Assembly (NCBI RefSeq): GCF_009766065.1
Contig: NZ_LMUE01000009.1
Coordinates: 4,812 to 68,811 of the forward strand
From: Dyella sp. S184
GTDB taxonomy: Bacteria > Pseudomonadota > Gammaproteobacteria > Xanthomonadales > Rhodanobacteraceae
DNA: 64,000 nt
Reading direction: 5' to 3'
Each line of letters begins with the position of its first letter. The first letter of the stretch is position 1. Below are positions 32,093 to 42,186 of the stretch, in pieces. The translations under genes and the position numbers were made by a program. The notes under the pieces are model-generated. The model was not told the DNA's origin, searched no databases, and worked only from the letters and a program-made list of their open reading frames with translations.

Positions 32093-33130
32093 TTACGACT
32101 TGGTCCAGGGTGTACCACCTGCATAGTCACTGCTGAGCGTGGTATTGAGCTGGGTCAGGATGGCTGCCGTGGTGGTGATCAGCCCGAGCTCCCGGTTCTC
32201 CGTCAGCGAGGCCGAGGAGAAATTCTCCGAGCCCACAAAGGCCTTCGCGGTCGAGGTGCCATAGTCGGCCACAATCACCTTGGCGTGGATATACAGCCCG
32301 GTGGCGGTATCCGGATAGGTGCTGATTTTCACACCGGCTTTCGTGAGGGCATCGAATTCACTCTCGTAGTCATTGTCGTCGTTGGTCATGCAGACCGTCA
32401 CCTTGACGCCACGCTTGGCCGCACTTTCCAGTGCATCGACGATGGTGCTGTAGCTCATCTCCTCGTTCTCGATCAGCAGGCTGTCCTTCGCCCCGTTGAT
32501 CAGGTTGACCAGATCGGTCTTGGACACTGTCGGACTCCACACCAAGTCGTCACCGACCGGCGGTGTGATGGTCTGTGACTTGAAATCGGCGTTGAACGTG
32601 CTTTCGATCGCAGCGACATCGCTGGGATCGTTCTCGATCACCGCGAAGTCCCGGGTGGTGCTGTAGTAGCGGCTGGTCAGGTTGAGCGTCATCACCGCAC
32701 TGGTGGTGTCGTCGATGGTGATGGTCTTCTGATGCGTGGCCGCGTATTTGGTCCATGCCCAGACCACACTCACGCCACAGCCTTTCAGTTGGGTGTAGGC
32801 CGCCTGGTTGTTGCTCATTTCGAGGTTCTGATCAAGGATCACGCGCACGGCGATGCCGTTTTCAGCGGCCGTGCAAAGCAGGCCCGAAGCCTGCGTATCG
32901 ACCAGCTCATACATGGTCATGTCGATAGTGGACTTGGCCGACTGGATCAAGTTGTAGATGGAAGTCATGCCCTGGTCCGGTTCGACGACCAGGGTCTGGG
33001 TGACGGTGGTGCTGGCTTGGCTGGTTTCATCGGCGAAAGCCTGTGCAGCGACGCCAAAGCTGCCGACGCTGAATACGGCGGCGAAAAGTGCAGCCTTGAC
33101 TGCAACGGATAATCCGCAACGATCTTTCAT
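32093..33130 (-). CDS. Secreted phospholipase D-like (PLD/HxK nuclease superfamily) protein
   Basis: The ATG at 33130 has an AAAAGGAC ribosome site and gives a signal peptide (VAVKAALFAAVFSVGSFGVA, cleavage after AFA). Two PLD motifs follow: HQKTITIDD with TLNLT, and HAKVIVADYG with GSENFS. These supply the paired HxK(x4)D active sites of phosphodiesterases in this superfamily. The 345-residue size fits two repeats per chain. It could cleave phospholipid or DNA outside the cytoplasm; the sequence does not decide. It is divergent from the esterase-like gene. Confidence 0.85.
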   Translation of the reverse strand: MKDRCGLSVAVKAALFAAVFSVGSFGVAAQAFADETSQASTTVTQTLVVEPDQGMTSIYNLIQSAKSTIDMTMYELVDTQASGLLCTAAENGIAVRVILDQNLEMSNNQAAYTQLKGCGVSVVWAWTKYAATHQKTITIDDTTSAVMTLNLTSRYYSTTRDFAVIENDPSDVAAIESTFNADFKSQTITPPVGDDLVWSPTVSKTDLVNLINGAKDSLLIENEEMSYSTIVDALESAAKRGVKVTVCMTNDDNDYESEFDALTKAGVKISTYPDTATGLYIHAKVIVADYGTSTAKAFVGSENFSSASLTENRELGLITTTAAILTQLNTTLSSDYAGGTPWTKS

Positions 33131-33385
33131 GTTTAAGTCCTTTTGATTGGATAAGAGTTGAGACGCGTGTCCATGCGGTTCGTAGTCACCGCCCTCCCTA
33201 GGCGGATGCCGGCTGTCCAACCGATCCAGTGCTCCCCTGCAGCAGGCGCGTAACGCCACAGCCGTGTGCGATTGGAGCTTGGCGATGTGACGCTGCTCTT
33301 TCCGTTAATCAGTGCATGTTCCTGCGTTCAGAATCCGTACATGCTGGAAACGTCGCCTGGCAATCACAAGTGTTAGCTTTTGCGC

Positions 33386-34423
33386 ATGATCTCGCGCTAC
33401 GTGCTGCTCGTTATCTTGTTGATACCGCTGGCGGCAGCGGCAGGCGACGCGCCTGTCGCCACCGGCTTGCAACGCGACGTGGTGTTTACTGATTACTCGC
33501 CGCTATCACGCAGCGCCGAACTGATACGACGACTACTGAGTCCGCTGAATGCGCTACGCGTAAACCAGATGTCGACACAGCCAGGACACGCCATACGCGA
33601 GCAACCGCTCGACCTCGCGCATGAAAAGTTTGTCGTCTATGTGCCCGCCGCTGCGCCGCCGCATGGTTATGCCCTGCTGGTATTCGTACCGCCATGGGAA
33701 GAGGCTACCGTGCCGCCGACATGGCTATCGACGCTGGATCGTCACGGCATGATCTATGTCAGCGCCGCGAATTCCGGCAACGATGCCGACGTACTCGACC
33801 GCCGTGTGCCGCTGGCTTTGCTCGCGGCGCAGAACATCATCAAGCGTTATCCCATCGACCCGCAGCGCATCTATATCGGTGGCTTTTCCGGCGGTTCGCG
33901 CGTGGCCGAGCGCATCGCGCTGGGCTATCCGGATCTGTTTCACGGCGCGCTGCTTATGGCCGGCAGCGACCCGATCGGCAAAGCACAACTCACGCTCCCA
34001 CCATCGGCGTTGTTCCAGCAGTTTCAGGACACCACGCGGCTGGTTTACCTCACCGGCCAGCAGGACGATGCCCATCTCGACATGGACAGGCAAAGCCAGC
34101 AGTCGATGCGCGACTGGTGCGTTTTCCATGTAGCTACCGTGGGGGCGCCCTGGTCAGGCCATGAGGTGGTCACACCAGCGCCGCTGAATCACGCACTGGA
34201 CGTGCTGGACAAGCCTGTTCAGCCCGATCCGGCCATGCCGGCTGATTGCCGCGCACACATCGACCAGGCACTCACCGCCCAGCTGCAACAGGCGGAAAGC
34301 CTACTGGCCAGCGGCAAGCCCGATGCCGCACACACCTTGCTGAACAAGATCGACGCACGCTACGGCGGCCTGGCAGCACCGCGCAGCCTCGATCTGGCGA
34401 AAAAAATTGATGCGCCGCACTAA
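33386..34423 (+). CDS. Secreted alpha/beta-hydrolase (esterase/PHB-depolymerase-like)
   Basis: The chosen ATG is two codons after a possible TTG start and gives a clean signal peptide (MISRYVLLVILLIPLAAAAG). The nucleophile elbow is IGGFSGGSRVAERIALGYPD (Ser in GFSGGS). The preceding AQNIIKRYPIDPQRIYIGG is the usual strand and helix before the elbow in secreted esterases of the LpqC/PHB-depolymerase type. A final segment (TAQLQQAESLLASGKPDAA) is helical and may be an extra domain. The substrate is unknown. Confidence 0.7.
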   Translation: MISRYVLLVILLIPLAAAAGDAPVATGLQRDVVFTDYSPLSRSAELIRRLLSPLNALRVNQMSTQPGHAIREQPLDLAHEKFVVYVPAAAPPHGYALLVFVPPWEEATVPPTWLSTLDRHGMIYVSAANSGNDADVLDRRVPLALLAAQNIIKRYPIDPQRIYIGGFSGGSRVAERIALGYPDLFHGALLMAGSDPIGKAQLTLPPSALFQQFQDTTRLVYLTGQQDDAHLDMDRQSQQSMRDWCVFHVATVGAPWSGHEVVTPAPLNHALDVLDKPVQPDPAMPADCRAHIDQALTAQLQQAESLLASGKPDAAHTLLNKIDARYGGLAAPRSLDLAKKIDAPH

Positions 34424-34509
34424 TCGCACGCTGTAACGCATCCGCTTCTGTCACGAATTTGTCGCGCCTCTCGTCTAGCTTCGGCCAGATCAACCGACGG
34501 GAGTTGCCG

Positions 34510-36093
34510 ATGTCATCCGATGCCGTTGCCACAGCCATTGCGAGCCCGGGCAAAAGCTCCGGCCGCCTGTTCGCGATCATTTTCGGGCTGATCCTGCTGA
34601 TCGGTGGCAGCTACGCCGCCGTTCACCTCATGCAGGATCTGGCCGTCGTCAAATCCGGTACGGCAGCGCCGTATATCCTGCTCGGCGTGGCCTTGCTGAT
34701 CGCGCTCGGCTTCGAATTCGTCAACGGCTTCCACGACACCGCCAATGCGGTGGCCACGGTGATCTATACGCATTCGATGCAGCCCAACCTGGCGGTGATC
34801 TGGTCGGGCGCATTCAACTTCCTCGGCGTGCTGACTTCGTCGGGCGCGGTCGCCTTCACCATCGTCGCATTGCTGCCGGTGGAGCTGATCCTGCAGGTGG
34901 GCAGCCAAGCGGGTTTCGCGATGGTGTTCGCGCTGTTGATCGCGGCGATCCTGTGGAACCTGGGCACCTGGTATTTCGGGCTGCCGAATTCGTCCTCGCA
35001 TACCCTGATCGGCTCGATCATTGGCGTGGGCCTGGCGAACCAGCTGATGTCCACCGCCAGCGGCACCAGCGGCGTGAACTGGGATGCCGCGATGGGCGTG
35101 TTCAAGGGCCTGGTCTTTTCGCCGATCGCCGGCTTCCTGCTGGCCGGTTTGCTGATGGTGATACTGAAGGCGGTAGTGAAGATCCCTGCCCTGTACCGCG
35201 CACCGGAAGGCAACAAGCCGCCACCGTGGCCGATCCGCGCGCTGCTGGTGCTGACCTGCACTGGCGTGAGCTTCAGCCATGGCTCCAACGACGGCCAGAA
35301 AGGCATGGGCCTGATCATGCTGATCCTGATCGGCACCGTGCCGACCGCTTATGCATTGAACGGCGCCGTGACCGGTAGCCAGGTGAAAACCTTCCACCAG
35401 GTATCGGCCGATGCGCAGCAGGTGCTGGTCAGCCTCGGCAACGGCGTGAGCGTCACCGTCGATCCGCGCAAGACCGTCACCGCCGCCGTGCAGCAGCAGA
35501 CATTCCTGCCCGGCACGGCGCCCGCGCTGGCCGCGCTGATGGCGTCGATCGACAAGCAGCTCGGTGATCGCACCTCGCTCAAGGCCGTGCCGCAGGATCA
35601 GATGGGCAACGTGCGCAACGATATCTACCTCGCCGATGCCGCGATCCCGCTGGTACTGAAGCAGCCCGGCCTCACCTCGCAGCAGACCGCCACGCTCACC
35701 TCGTGGCGCGGCCTCGGCACGCAGGCGACGCAGTTCATTCCGCCGTGGGTGAAGGTCGCGGTGGCGCTGGCCCTCGGCCTGGGCACGATGGTCGGCTGGA
35801 AGCGCATCGTGGTCACCGTCGGCGAGCGCATCGGCAAGGAACATCTGACCTACGCGCAGGGCGCCTCGGCCGAACTGGTGGCGATGGTGCTGATCCAGGC
35901 CGCCGACATGTATCACCTGCCCGTCAGCACCACCCACGTACTCACCTCCGGCGTCGCCGGCACCATGGCCGCGAATGGCTCCGGCCTGCAATGGAACACC
36001 GTGCGCAGCCTGTTGATGGCATGGGTACTGACCTTGCCCGCCTCGATCCTGCTGGCGGGCTCGTTGTTCGTGGTGTTCCGGCACATCTTCTGA
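34510..36093 (+). CDS. pit: PiT-family low-affinity inorganic phosphate transporter
   Basis: The 527-residue membrane protein has the two PiT signature repeats: GFEFVNGFHDTANAVATVIYT near the start and SFSHGSNDGQKGMGLI in the middle, plus STTHVLTSGVAGTM near the end. These hold the Asn/Asp residues that bind phosphate and cations. A hydrophilic stretch of about 110 residues after the second repeat (QVSADAQQVLVSLGNG...) lies between membrane halves. The ATG at 34510 is preferred over an upstream ATG because GGGAG precedes it. No PhoU-like partner gene is adjacent. A 27-codon relic of a second pit copy lies at 38781. Confidence 0.93.
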   Translation: MSSDAVATAIASPGKSSGRLFAIIFGLILLIGGSYAAVHLMQDLAVVKSGTAAPYILLGVALLIALGFEFVNGFHDTANAVATVIYTHSMQPNLAVIWSGAFNFLGVLTSSGAVAFTIVALLPVELILQVGSQAGFAMVFALLIAAILWNLGTWYFGLPNSSSHTLIGSIIGVGLANQLMSTASGTSGVNWDAAMGVFKGLVFSPIAGFLLAGLLMVILKAVVKIPALYRAPEGNKPPPWPIRALLVLTCTGVSFSHGSNDGQKGMGLIMLILIGTVPTAYALNGAVTGSQVKTFHQVSADAQQVLVSLGNGVSVTVDPRKTVTAAVQQQTFLPGTAPALAALMASIDKQLGDRTSLKAVPQDQMGNVRNDIYLADAAIPLVLKQPGLTSQQTATLTSWRGLGTQATQFIPPWVKVAVALALGLGTMVGWKRIVVTVGERIGKEHLTYAQGASAELVAMVLIQAADMYHLPVSTTHVLTSGVAGTMAANGSGLQWNTVRSLLMAWVLTLPASILLAGSLFVVFRHIF

Positions 36094-36217
36094 AAGATGG
36101 TGTGACGAGGCAGGCCGGCATTCGGTTTTCTTACGGAACAGTCGACGGGGCATTCACTTCGTCGGGCGCACCTTCGGGCGAGCACAAAGCGCGTCATCCC
36201 CTCCCCGGAGCAAGACC

Positions 36218-38317
<2,100 letters not shown>

Positions 38318-38335
38318 TCGCGGCAGGATGATCGA

Positions 38336-38368
38336 GACAAAGAGGCCCGCAATGCGGGCATCTTTGTC
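38336..38368. terminator. Terminator after katE
   Basis: GACAAAGAGGCCCGC, an AAT loop and GCGGGCATCTTTGTC form a 15-bp stem with one mismatch, 19 bases after the katE stop. The flanking A/T bases suggest it works for the convergent small gene as well. Confidence 0.85.
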
Positions 38369-38433
38369 ATGGTGGCCTGGACATCAAACTCTGGCCGAAT
38401 CCGTATCCTCGACAGCAACCACGATGCAGAGAA

Positions 38434-38706
38434 CTACGCCTCCGGCTCAGGCGCCGGCTTCATCTTTTCCAGCACGTCTTCCAGATCGGTGATCGCCGTT
38501 TCCAGCGCCTCATGCAGCTGCCCCTGGCGATCCATCAGGTCGGCAATCTTGTCGGCCAGCTTCAGCTTGGACAACTCACCGTCGAACAGCAGCCACTCCG
38601 CCGTCAGCGTTTCCACGTTGTTCTTCGAGTAGTGCCGCATCTCCTTGAGCTGCGCCACCGTATCGCCGATATGGTCGGCGGGGGTCTTGGCATGTTCGTC
38701 GGACAT
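38434..38706 (-). CDS. Small acidic coiled-coil protein, unknown function
   Basis: This 90-residue protein is mostly charged helix with heptad-like spacing (ETLTAEWLLFDGELSKLKLADKIADLMDR, then LHEALETAITDLEDVLEKMK), followed by a Pro/Glu tail. No membrane segment, signal or catalytic motif is visible. GC content and codon use match the chromosomal neighbours rather than the defence island. The gene stands alone between the katE terminator and the pit relic. I do not recognise the family. Confidence 0.6.
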   Translation of the reverse strand: MSDEHAKTPADHIGDTVAQLKEMRHYSKNNVETLTAEWLLFDGELSKLKLADKIADLMDRQGQLHEALETAITDLEDVLEKMKPAPEPEA

Positions 38707-38780
38707 ATGCGGTTCCTCTTGGCGAAATGTCGCCGTCGTTCGAATCCTAACGTCAAGGATGCGAAGTCGAGGTCAATGTG

Positions 38781-38861
38781 ATGATGGCGTGGGTGGTGAC
38801 CCTGCCTGTTTTCATACTGCTGGCAGAGCCGTTGTTCATGGTGCTCCGGCACATCCTCTGA
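38781..38861 (+). pseudogene. 3' relic of a second pit phosphate transporter gene
   Basis: Twenty-seven codons including the stop (MMAWVVTLPVFILLAEPLFM, then VLRHIL) match the last 27 codons of pit at 36013-36093 (LMAWVLTLPASILLAGSLFV, VFRHIF). I counted 63 of 81 identical bases. The rest of the gene is missing. The relic ends 47 bp from the stop of the helicase gene, at the left edge of the defence island. Confidence 0.85.
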
Positions 38862-38907
38862 CCGGCATATCCTCTGAAAGGAGGAATTTCAAAGCCGGAT
38901 TACCCTT

Positions 38908-41673
38908 TTACTCGTGCGAAATTTCTACGTAACCGATCAATTCAGAAGAGTAGCTACCGTCGCCATTCGCAGCACCTTTATGTTTTAGCTCACGCTGCAG
39001 AGTCGGCTCGACCACGCGAGCAAATAGCTCAATGCGCTCTTCCAGCGAGAACACCGCGTTCGATGGGCCCATCTGCATATAGTGATCACAGTGTCGTTCG
39101 ATATTTGGCACCCGTGTGCCATCCGGTTTCACGGCAATGGGCTGTACGACTACGCGACGATCTCCTTTCCCGGTCGACATTTCAACGATCCACAGCGAGA
39201 GCAGCACTGACTCTTGCAGGTCACCTGTTACGACAAGACCGATATCTTCGGGTGGCAAGCTACGCCAGCGCCCGAGCTCTTCTTGCACGAGTGGATGATC
39301 GAGGCCGAGCAGATCGACCTTGTCATCGCTGGTAGCTGTGTCCCGATTCAAGGTGAACCGTGCTTGCAGACTGCTATCAGCAAACAGCAGGTCGTAGGTT
39401 TGGTCATCAATCTTTACCAGCCGTTGCCCGCGATCTGCAACGGCAGTCGTTAGGAACGTCACTAGACGCGCCATGCTCGATGAAACATCAGAGAACGGCT
39501 GATAATCGTCGAGAGTGAAACCGTCGAGGTCTTGAAAGAGGTCAAATACCACATGACGGGCTTCACGTGAGTTCGAGAGAGCAGCTTCCAGCTCCACCTG
39601 CGTGCGTTTCAATTCCGGGTCCGACAAGGCCTCCTGATATAGGCGATCGTAATTAAGGCGCTCTGACAGTTGACCGAGAATCTGCGCGCGCAAATCTTCA
39701 GCGACATTGCCATGCTCGTCTACCTTGCCCACAGCGCGTGCAATTTCGGTCAGCTTCTCATCCAGTAGTAAAAAAATCCTACCTTCTATGGTGTCGGACA
39801 GGATGAGGTTGTAAACCTGCGCTGTATGGTGTTGCCCATAGCGATGAATGCGGCCAATGCGCTGCTCCACGTCCATGGGATTCCACGGCAAGTCGAAATT
39901 GAACAGGACACGCGCGAACTGCAGGTTGATGCCTTCGCGACCTGCTGCCGTGCACACCAAGACACGCGCCTTCTGACGAAAACGACGCTCGGCGGCGACC
40001 TTAGCTCCGTGATCGCCACCCCGCAGCACCGCCACGCCTTGCCCCGGATAGGTTTGCTCGATCTCGCGGGCAATCAACTCCACCGTACCCAAATAAGTGG
40101 CGAATATCACAACCTTCTCGTCCGGATTTTGCCGCCACAATGCCCCCAGACCATCGAGTAGTTTCTGCATCTTGGTCTCGCGCTGTTGCGGAAAGACCTT
40201 GAGCAAGTCTCCGATGCGAAGGCGCTCCTCCGGAAGATGCAGCTCTACTACCGCAGATGCGGCCTCTTCTGCATGAGCAGCAGAAAACTCGCTGGCATAC
40301 GGATCGGCGATCATTTCCAACGCCTCCTGATCCAGCTTCTTGACCAGCCGATACTTGAGATCGGCCAAGACGCGATCCACTTCGCTGCGACCGATGGCAT
40401 CGCGCGAAAATCCGTATTCAAGATGGATCAGCTCGCGCGCTTCATCAGTTAGACGTTCACGACCTTCAATGTCTAACTCTTTGTCGCGCAGATGCGCCTC
40501 ATGCAGGGTCAGCATCAGAAGACGGCGCTTCAAAGTGCGTCGAACCGCAGCGAAGCTAGATGCGGCAATCTTCTGGAAGACCACCATCAAGAAACCCAAA
40601 GCTCGTCCCTGTCCACCAGAACGACGTGCCAGGTCGAAGCCATCTTCCAGATATTCACGCAGCTTTTCGTAGAACAATCGTTCCTGCGCGTTCATTACGA
40701 ACGACTCGGTATGCACTCCACGTCGTGCGAACAACGGCGAACCATCCGGTTGGCAGGCGTCTGCCTTGGTACGACGAAACATCACCGTATTCAAACGATG
40801 GCGGTTGGCCACCATATCTTCCGGACTTCCAAATAACGTCGGATTGAGCAGCTGGGCCAACATCCAAAACTGGAAGTGGCTACCCTGATGTGGTGTGGCT
40901 GATAGCAATAACAGGTCGCGGGAGTGATCCTTCAGCGCTTCGGCCAGCTTGTAATTTTCAGTCTTGCGAATCTTTCCGCCGTTGCGATGCGCAGTGAGGT
41001 GATGGGCCTCATCGAATACCACCAGGTCCCACGACGGTGCTTCTAGAAGACGCTTGATGCGAGCTGGCCGCTTGAGTGTGTCGATGCTGGCGATCAAACG
41101 GTCGTGCTTCGCAAAAGCATTTGTCTTGCGATCGGTGATGTCACCCTCAGAACCGAATATCTCAAAGCCGAGGTTAAACACATCGTTCAACTCACGATGC
41201 CAGTTATTCACGAGTCCAGCTGGCACCACCATCAAGGCACGCTGCAGCTCACCGCGGCTGGCCAGTTCGCGCAGGATCAGCGCAGTCTCGATAGTCTTTC
41301 CCAACCCCACCTCATCAGCAATTAGGTAGCGGCGCGGCGATGCCGTAGCAATGCGATGCGTCAGCACCACTTGGTGCGGCAGCAGGTCGATGCGCGCCGA
41401 CGTAAGCGCCGAAGCGCTCTCCAGCAAGGGTAAGGCATGAGCTTCATAAGCCAGCCAAGCCTTGCGAGAACGCTCAGCGCCGCCGACCGCTGAGCGCAGG
41501 ATACGCTCGGTGCGCGAATGTTCGCGGCGAATGGATGAAAGCGGCACACGCCGCTCGCCCACGCCAAAAAATGCACGCAGATAGCCATCGTGTGGCGCAT
41601 CCAGCACCACGCCCTGCCCGAGCTCCGGATGAGTGATGCGCTCACCGGGAGTCAGCTCAAACTGTGCCGACAT
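38908..41673 (-). CDS. SNF2-family helicase/translocase (BrxHII/DrmD-like)
   Basis: This 921-residue protein has two RecA-like lobes: Walker A ADEVGLGKT (residues 123-127 for GLGKT), DEAH box VVFDEAHHL (221-224), LLLSATPHQG, and in lobe 2 VLVCTAAGREGINLQFA and QRIGRIHRYGQ (motifs V and VI). The start TTG/ATG pair is resolved to ATG at 41673, with GAGGAA upstream. SNF2 proteins translocate on double-stranded DNA. The C-terminal 250 residues carry no recognised domain. It is the last gene of the operon, seven bases after the small unknown gene. Related helicases occur in DISARM (DrmD) and type 3 BREX (BrxHII); the PglZ neighbour favours BREX. Confidence 0.9.
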   Translation of the reverse strand: MSAQFELTPGERITHPELGQGVVLDAPHDGYLRAFFGVGERRVPLSSIRREHSRTERILRSAVGGAERSRKAWLAYEAHALPLLESASALTSARIDLLPHQVVLTHRIATASPRRYLIADEVGLGKTIETALILRELASRGELQRALMVVPAGLVNNWHRELNDVFNLGFEIFGSEGDITDRKTNAFAKHDRLIASIDTLKRPARIKRLLEAPSWDLVVFDEAHHLTAHRNGGKIRKTENYKLAEALKDHSRDLLLLSATPHQGSHFQFWMLAQLLNPTLFGSPEDMVANRHRLNTVMFRRTKADACQPDGSPLFARRGVHTESFVMNAQERLFYEKLREYLEDGFDLARRSGGQGRALGFLMVVFQKIAASSFAAVRRTLKRRLLMLTLHEAHLRDKELDIEGRERLTDEARELIHLEYGFSRDAIGRSEVDRVLADLKYRLVKKLDQEALEMIADPYASEFSAAHAEEAASAVVELHLPEERLRIGDLLKVFPQQRETKMQKLLDGLGALWRQNPDEKVVIFATYLGTVELIAREIEQTYPGQGVAVLRGGDHGAKVAAERRFRQKARVLVCTAAGREGINLQFARVLFNFDLPWNPMDVEQRIGRIHRYGQHHTAQVYNLILSDTIEGRIFLLLDEKLTEIARAVGKVDEHGNVAEDLRAQILGQLSERLNYDRLYQEALSDPELKRTQVELEAALSNSREARHVVFDLFQDLDGFTLDDYQPFSDVSSSMARLVTFLTTAVADRGQRLVKIDDQTYDLLFADSSLQARFTLNRDTATSDDKVDLLGLDHPLVQEELGRWRSLPPEDIGLVVTGDLQESVLLSLWIVEMSTGKGDRRVVVQPIAVKPDGTRVPNIERHCDHYMQMGPSNAVFSLEERIELFARVVEPTLQRELKHKGAANGDGSYSSELIGYVEISHE

Positions 41674-41682
41674 CAAATTTCC

Positions 41683-42183
41683 TCAGGTAATGCGCAGATG
41701 AAAAAGACCGGCCGCTTTAGAACCTTCTCGCAGCACGATCTCCTGCGGGTATTCACGGGCTTCGCCCCACAACACACGCCCAAAATCGATTTGTTCGTGG
41801 CTATGCGGCGCAGCGCAACGCCAACCGACTGCATCAGTGGCGGAATTGATTGTGATGCGACCGGCGCCCGATGGCAGCCAGAACACCAATGCCGCAGCCC
41901 CCTCATAGGCAGATTGGAAAGATAGCAGTGCATCCTTCATGGTCGAACCCAGCCATTCCTCAGCCTGCGCTGGTGAAAGAAGGTCAAGGCATCCCTCTAA
42001 ACCACCGACCACCAGCGTATTGCCGCTATTGCTAGGCAACTCATCCGGCCAATCCTCGGCAGCGATCAGGAACTCGCGCAAACTCCATGCTTCGCTGGCC
42101 ATGGCTACCTTGCCCAGCGCCTCCCCATCCCATAGCCAACTAACGCCGCGGCGCTGCCAAACTGAATCCTGCAATTGCCTCAT
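41683..42183 (-). CDS. Small unknown protein of the BREX-like operon
   Basis: This 166-residue protein has no motif that I recognise. It starts with a tryptophan-rich stretch (SVWQRRGVSWLWDGEALG), then an alternating strand/helix pattern (NTLVVGGLEGCLDLL, AAALVFWLPSGAGRITIN) that resembles an ASCE/RecA-like core. The usual P-loop GxxxxGK[ST] is absent. A GGAGGA ribosome site, three bases after the methyltransferase stop, and seven bases before the helicase show that it is an integral operon member. By position it could replace the small BREX proteins (BrxF/BrxA/BrxB), but sequence similarity to these is not evident to me. Confidence 0.7.
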   Translation of the reverse strand: MRQLQDSVWQRRGVSWLWDGEALGKVAMASEAWSLREFLIAAEDWPDELPSNSGNTLVVGGLEGCLDLLSPAQAEEWLGSTMKDALLSFQSAYEGAAALVFWLPSGAGRITINSATDAVGWRCAAPHSHEQIDFGRVLWGEAREYPQEIVLREGSKAAGLFHLRIT

Positions 42184-42186
42184 CGC

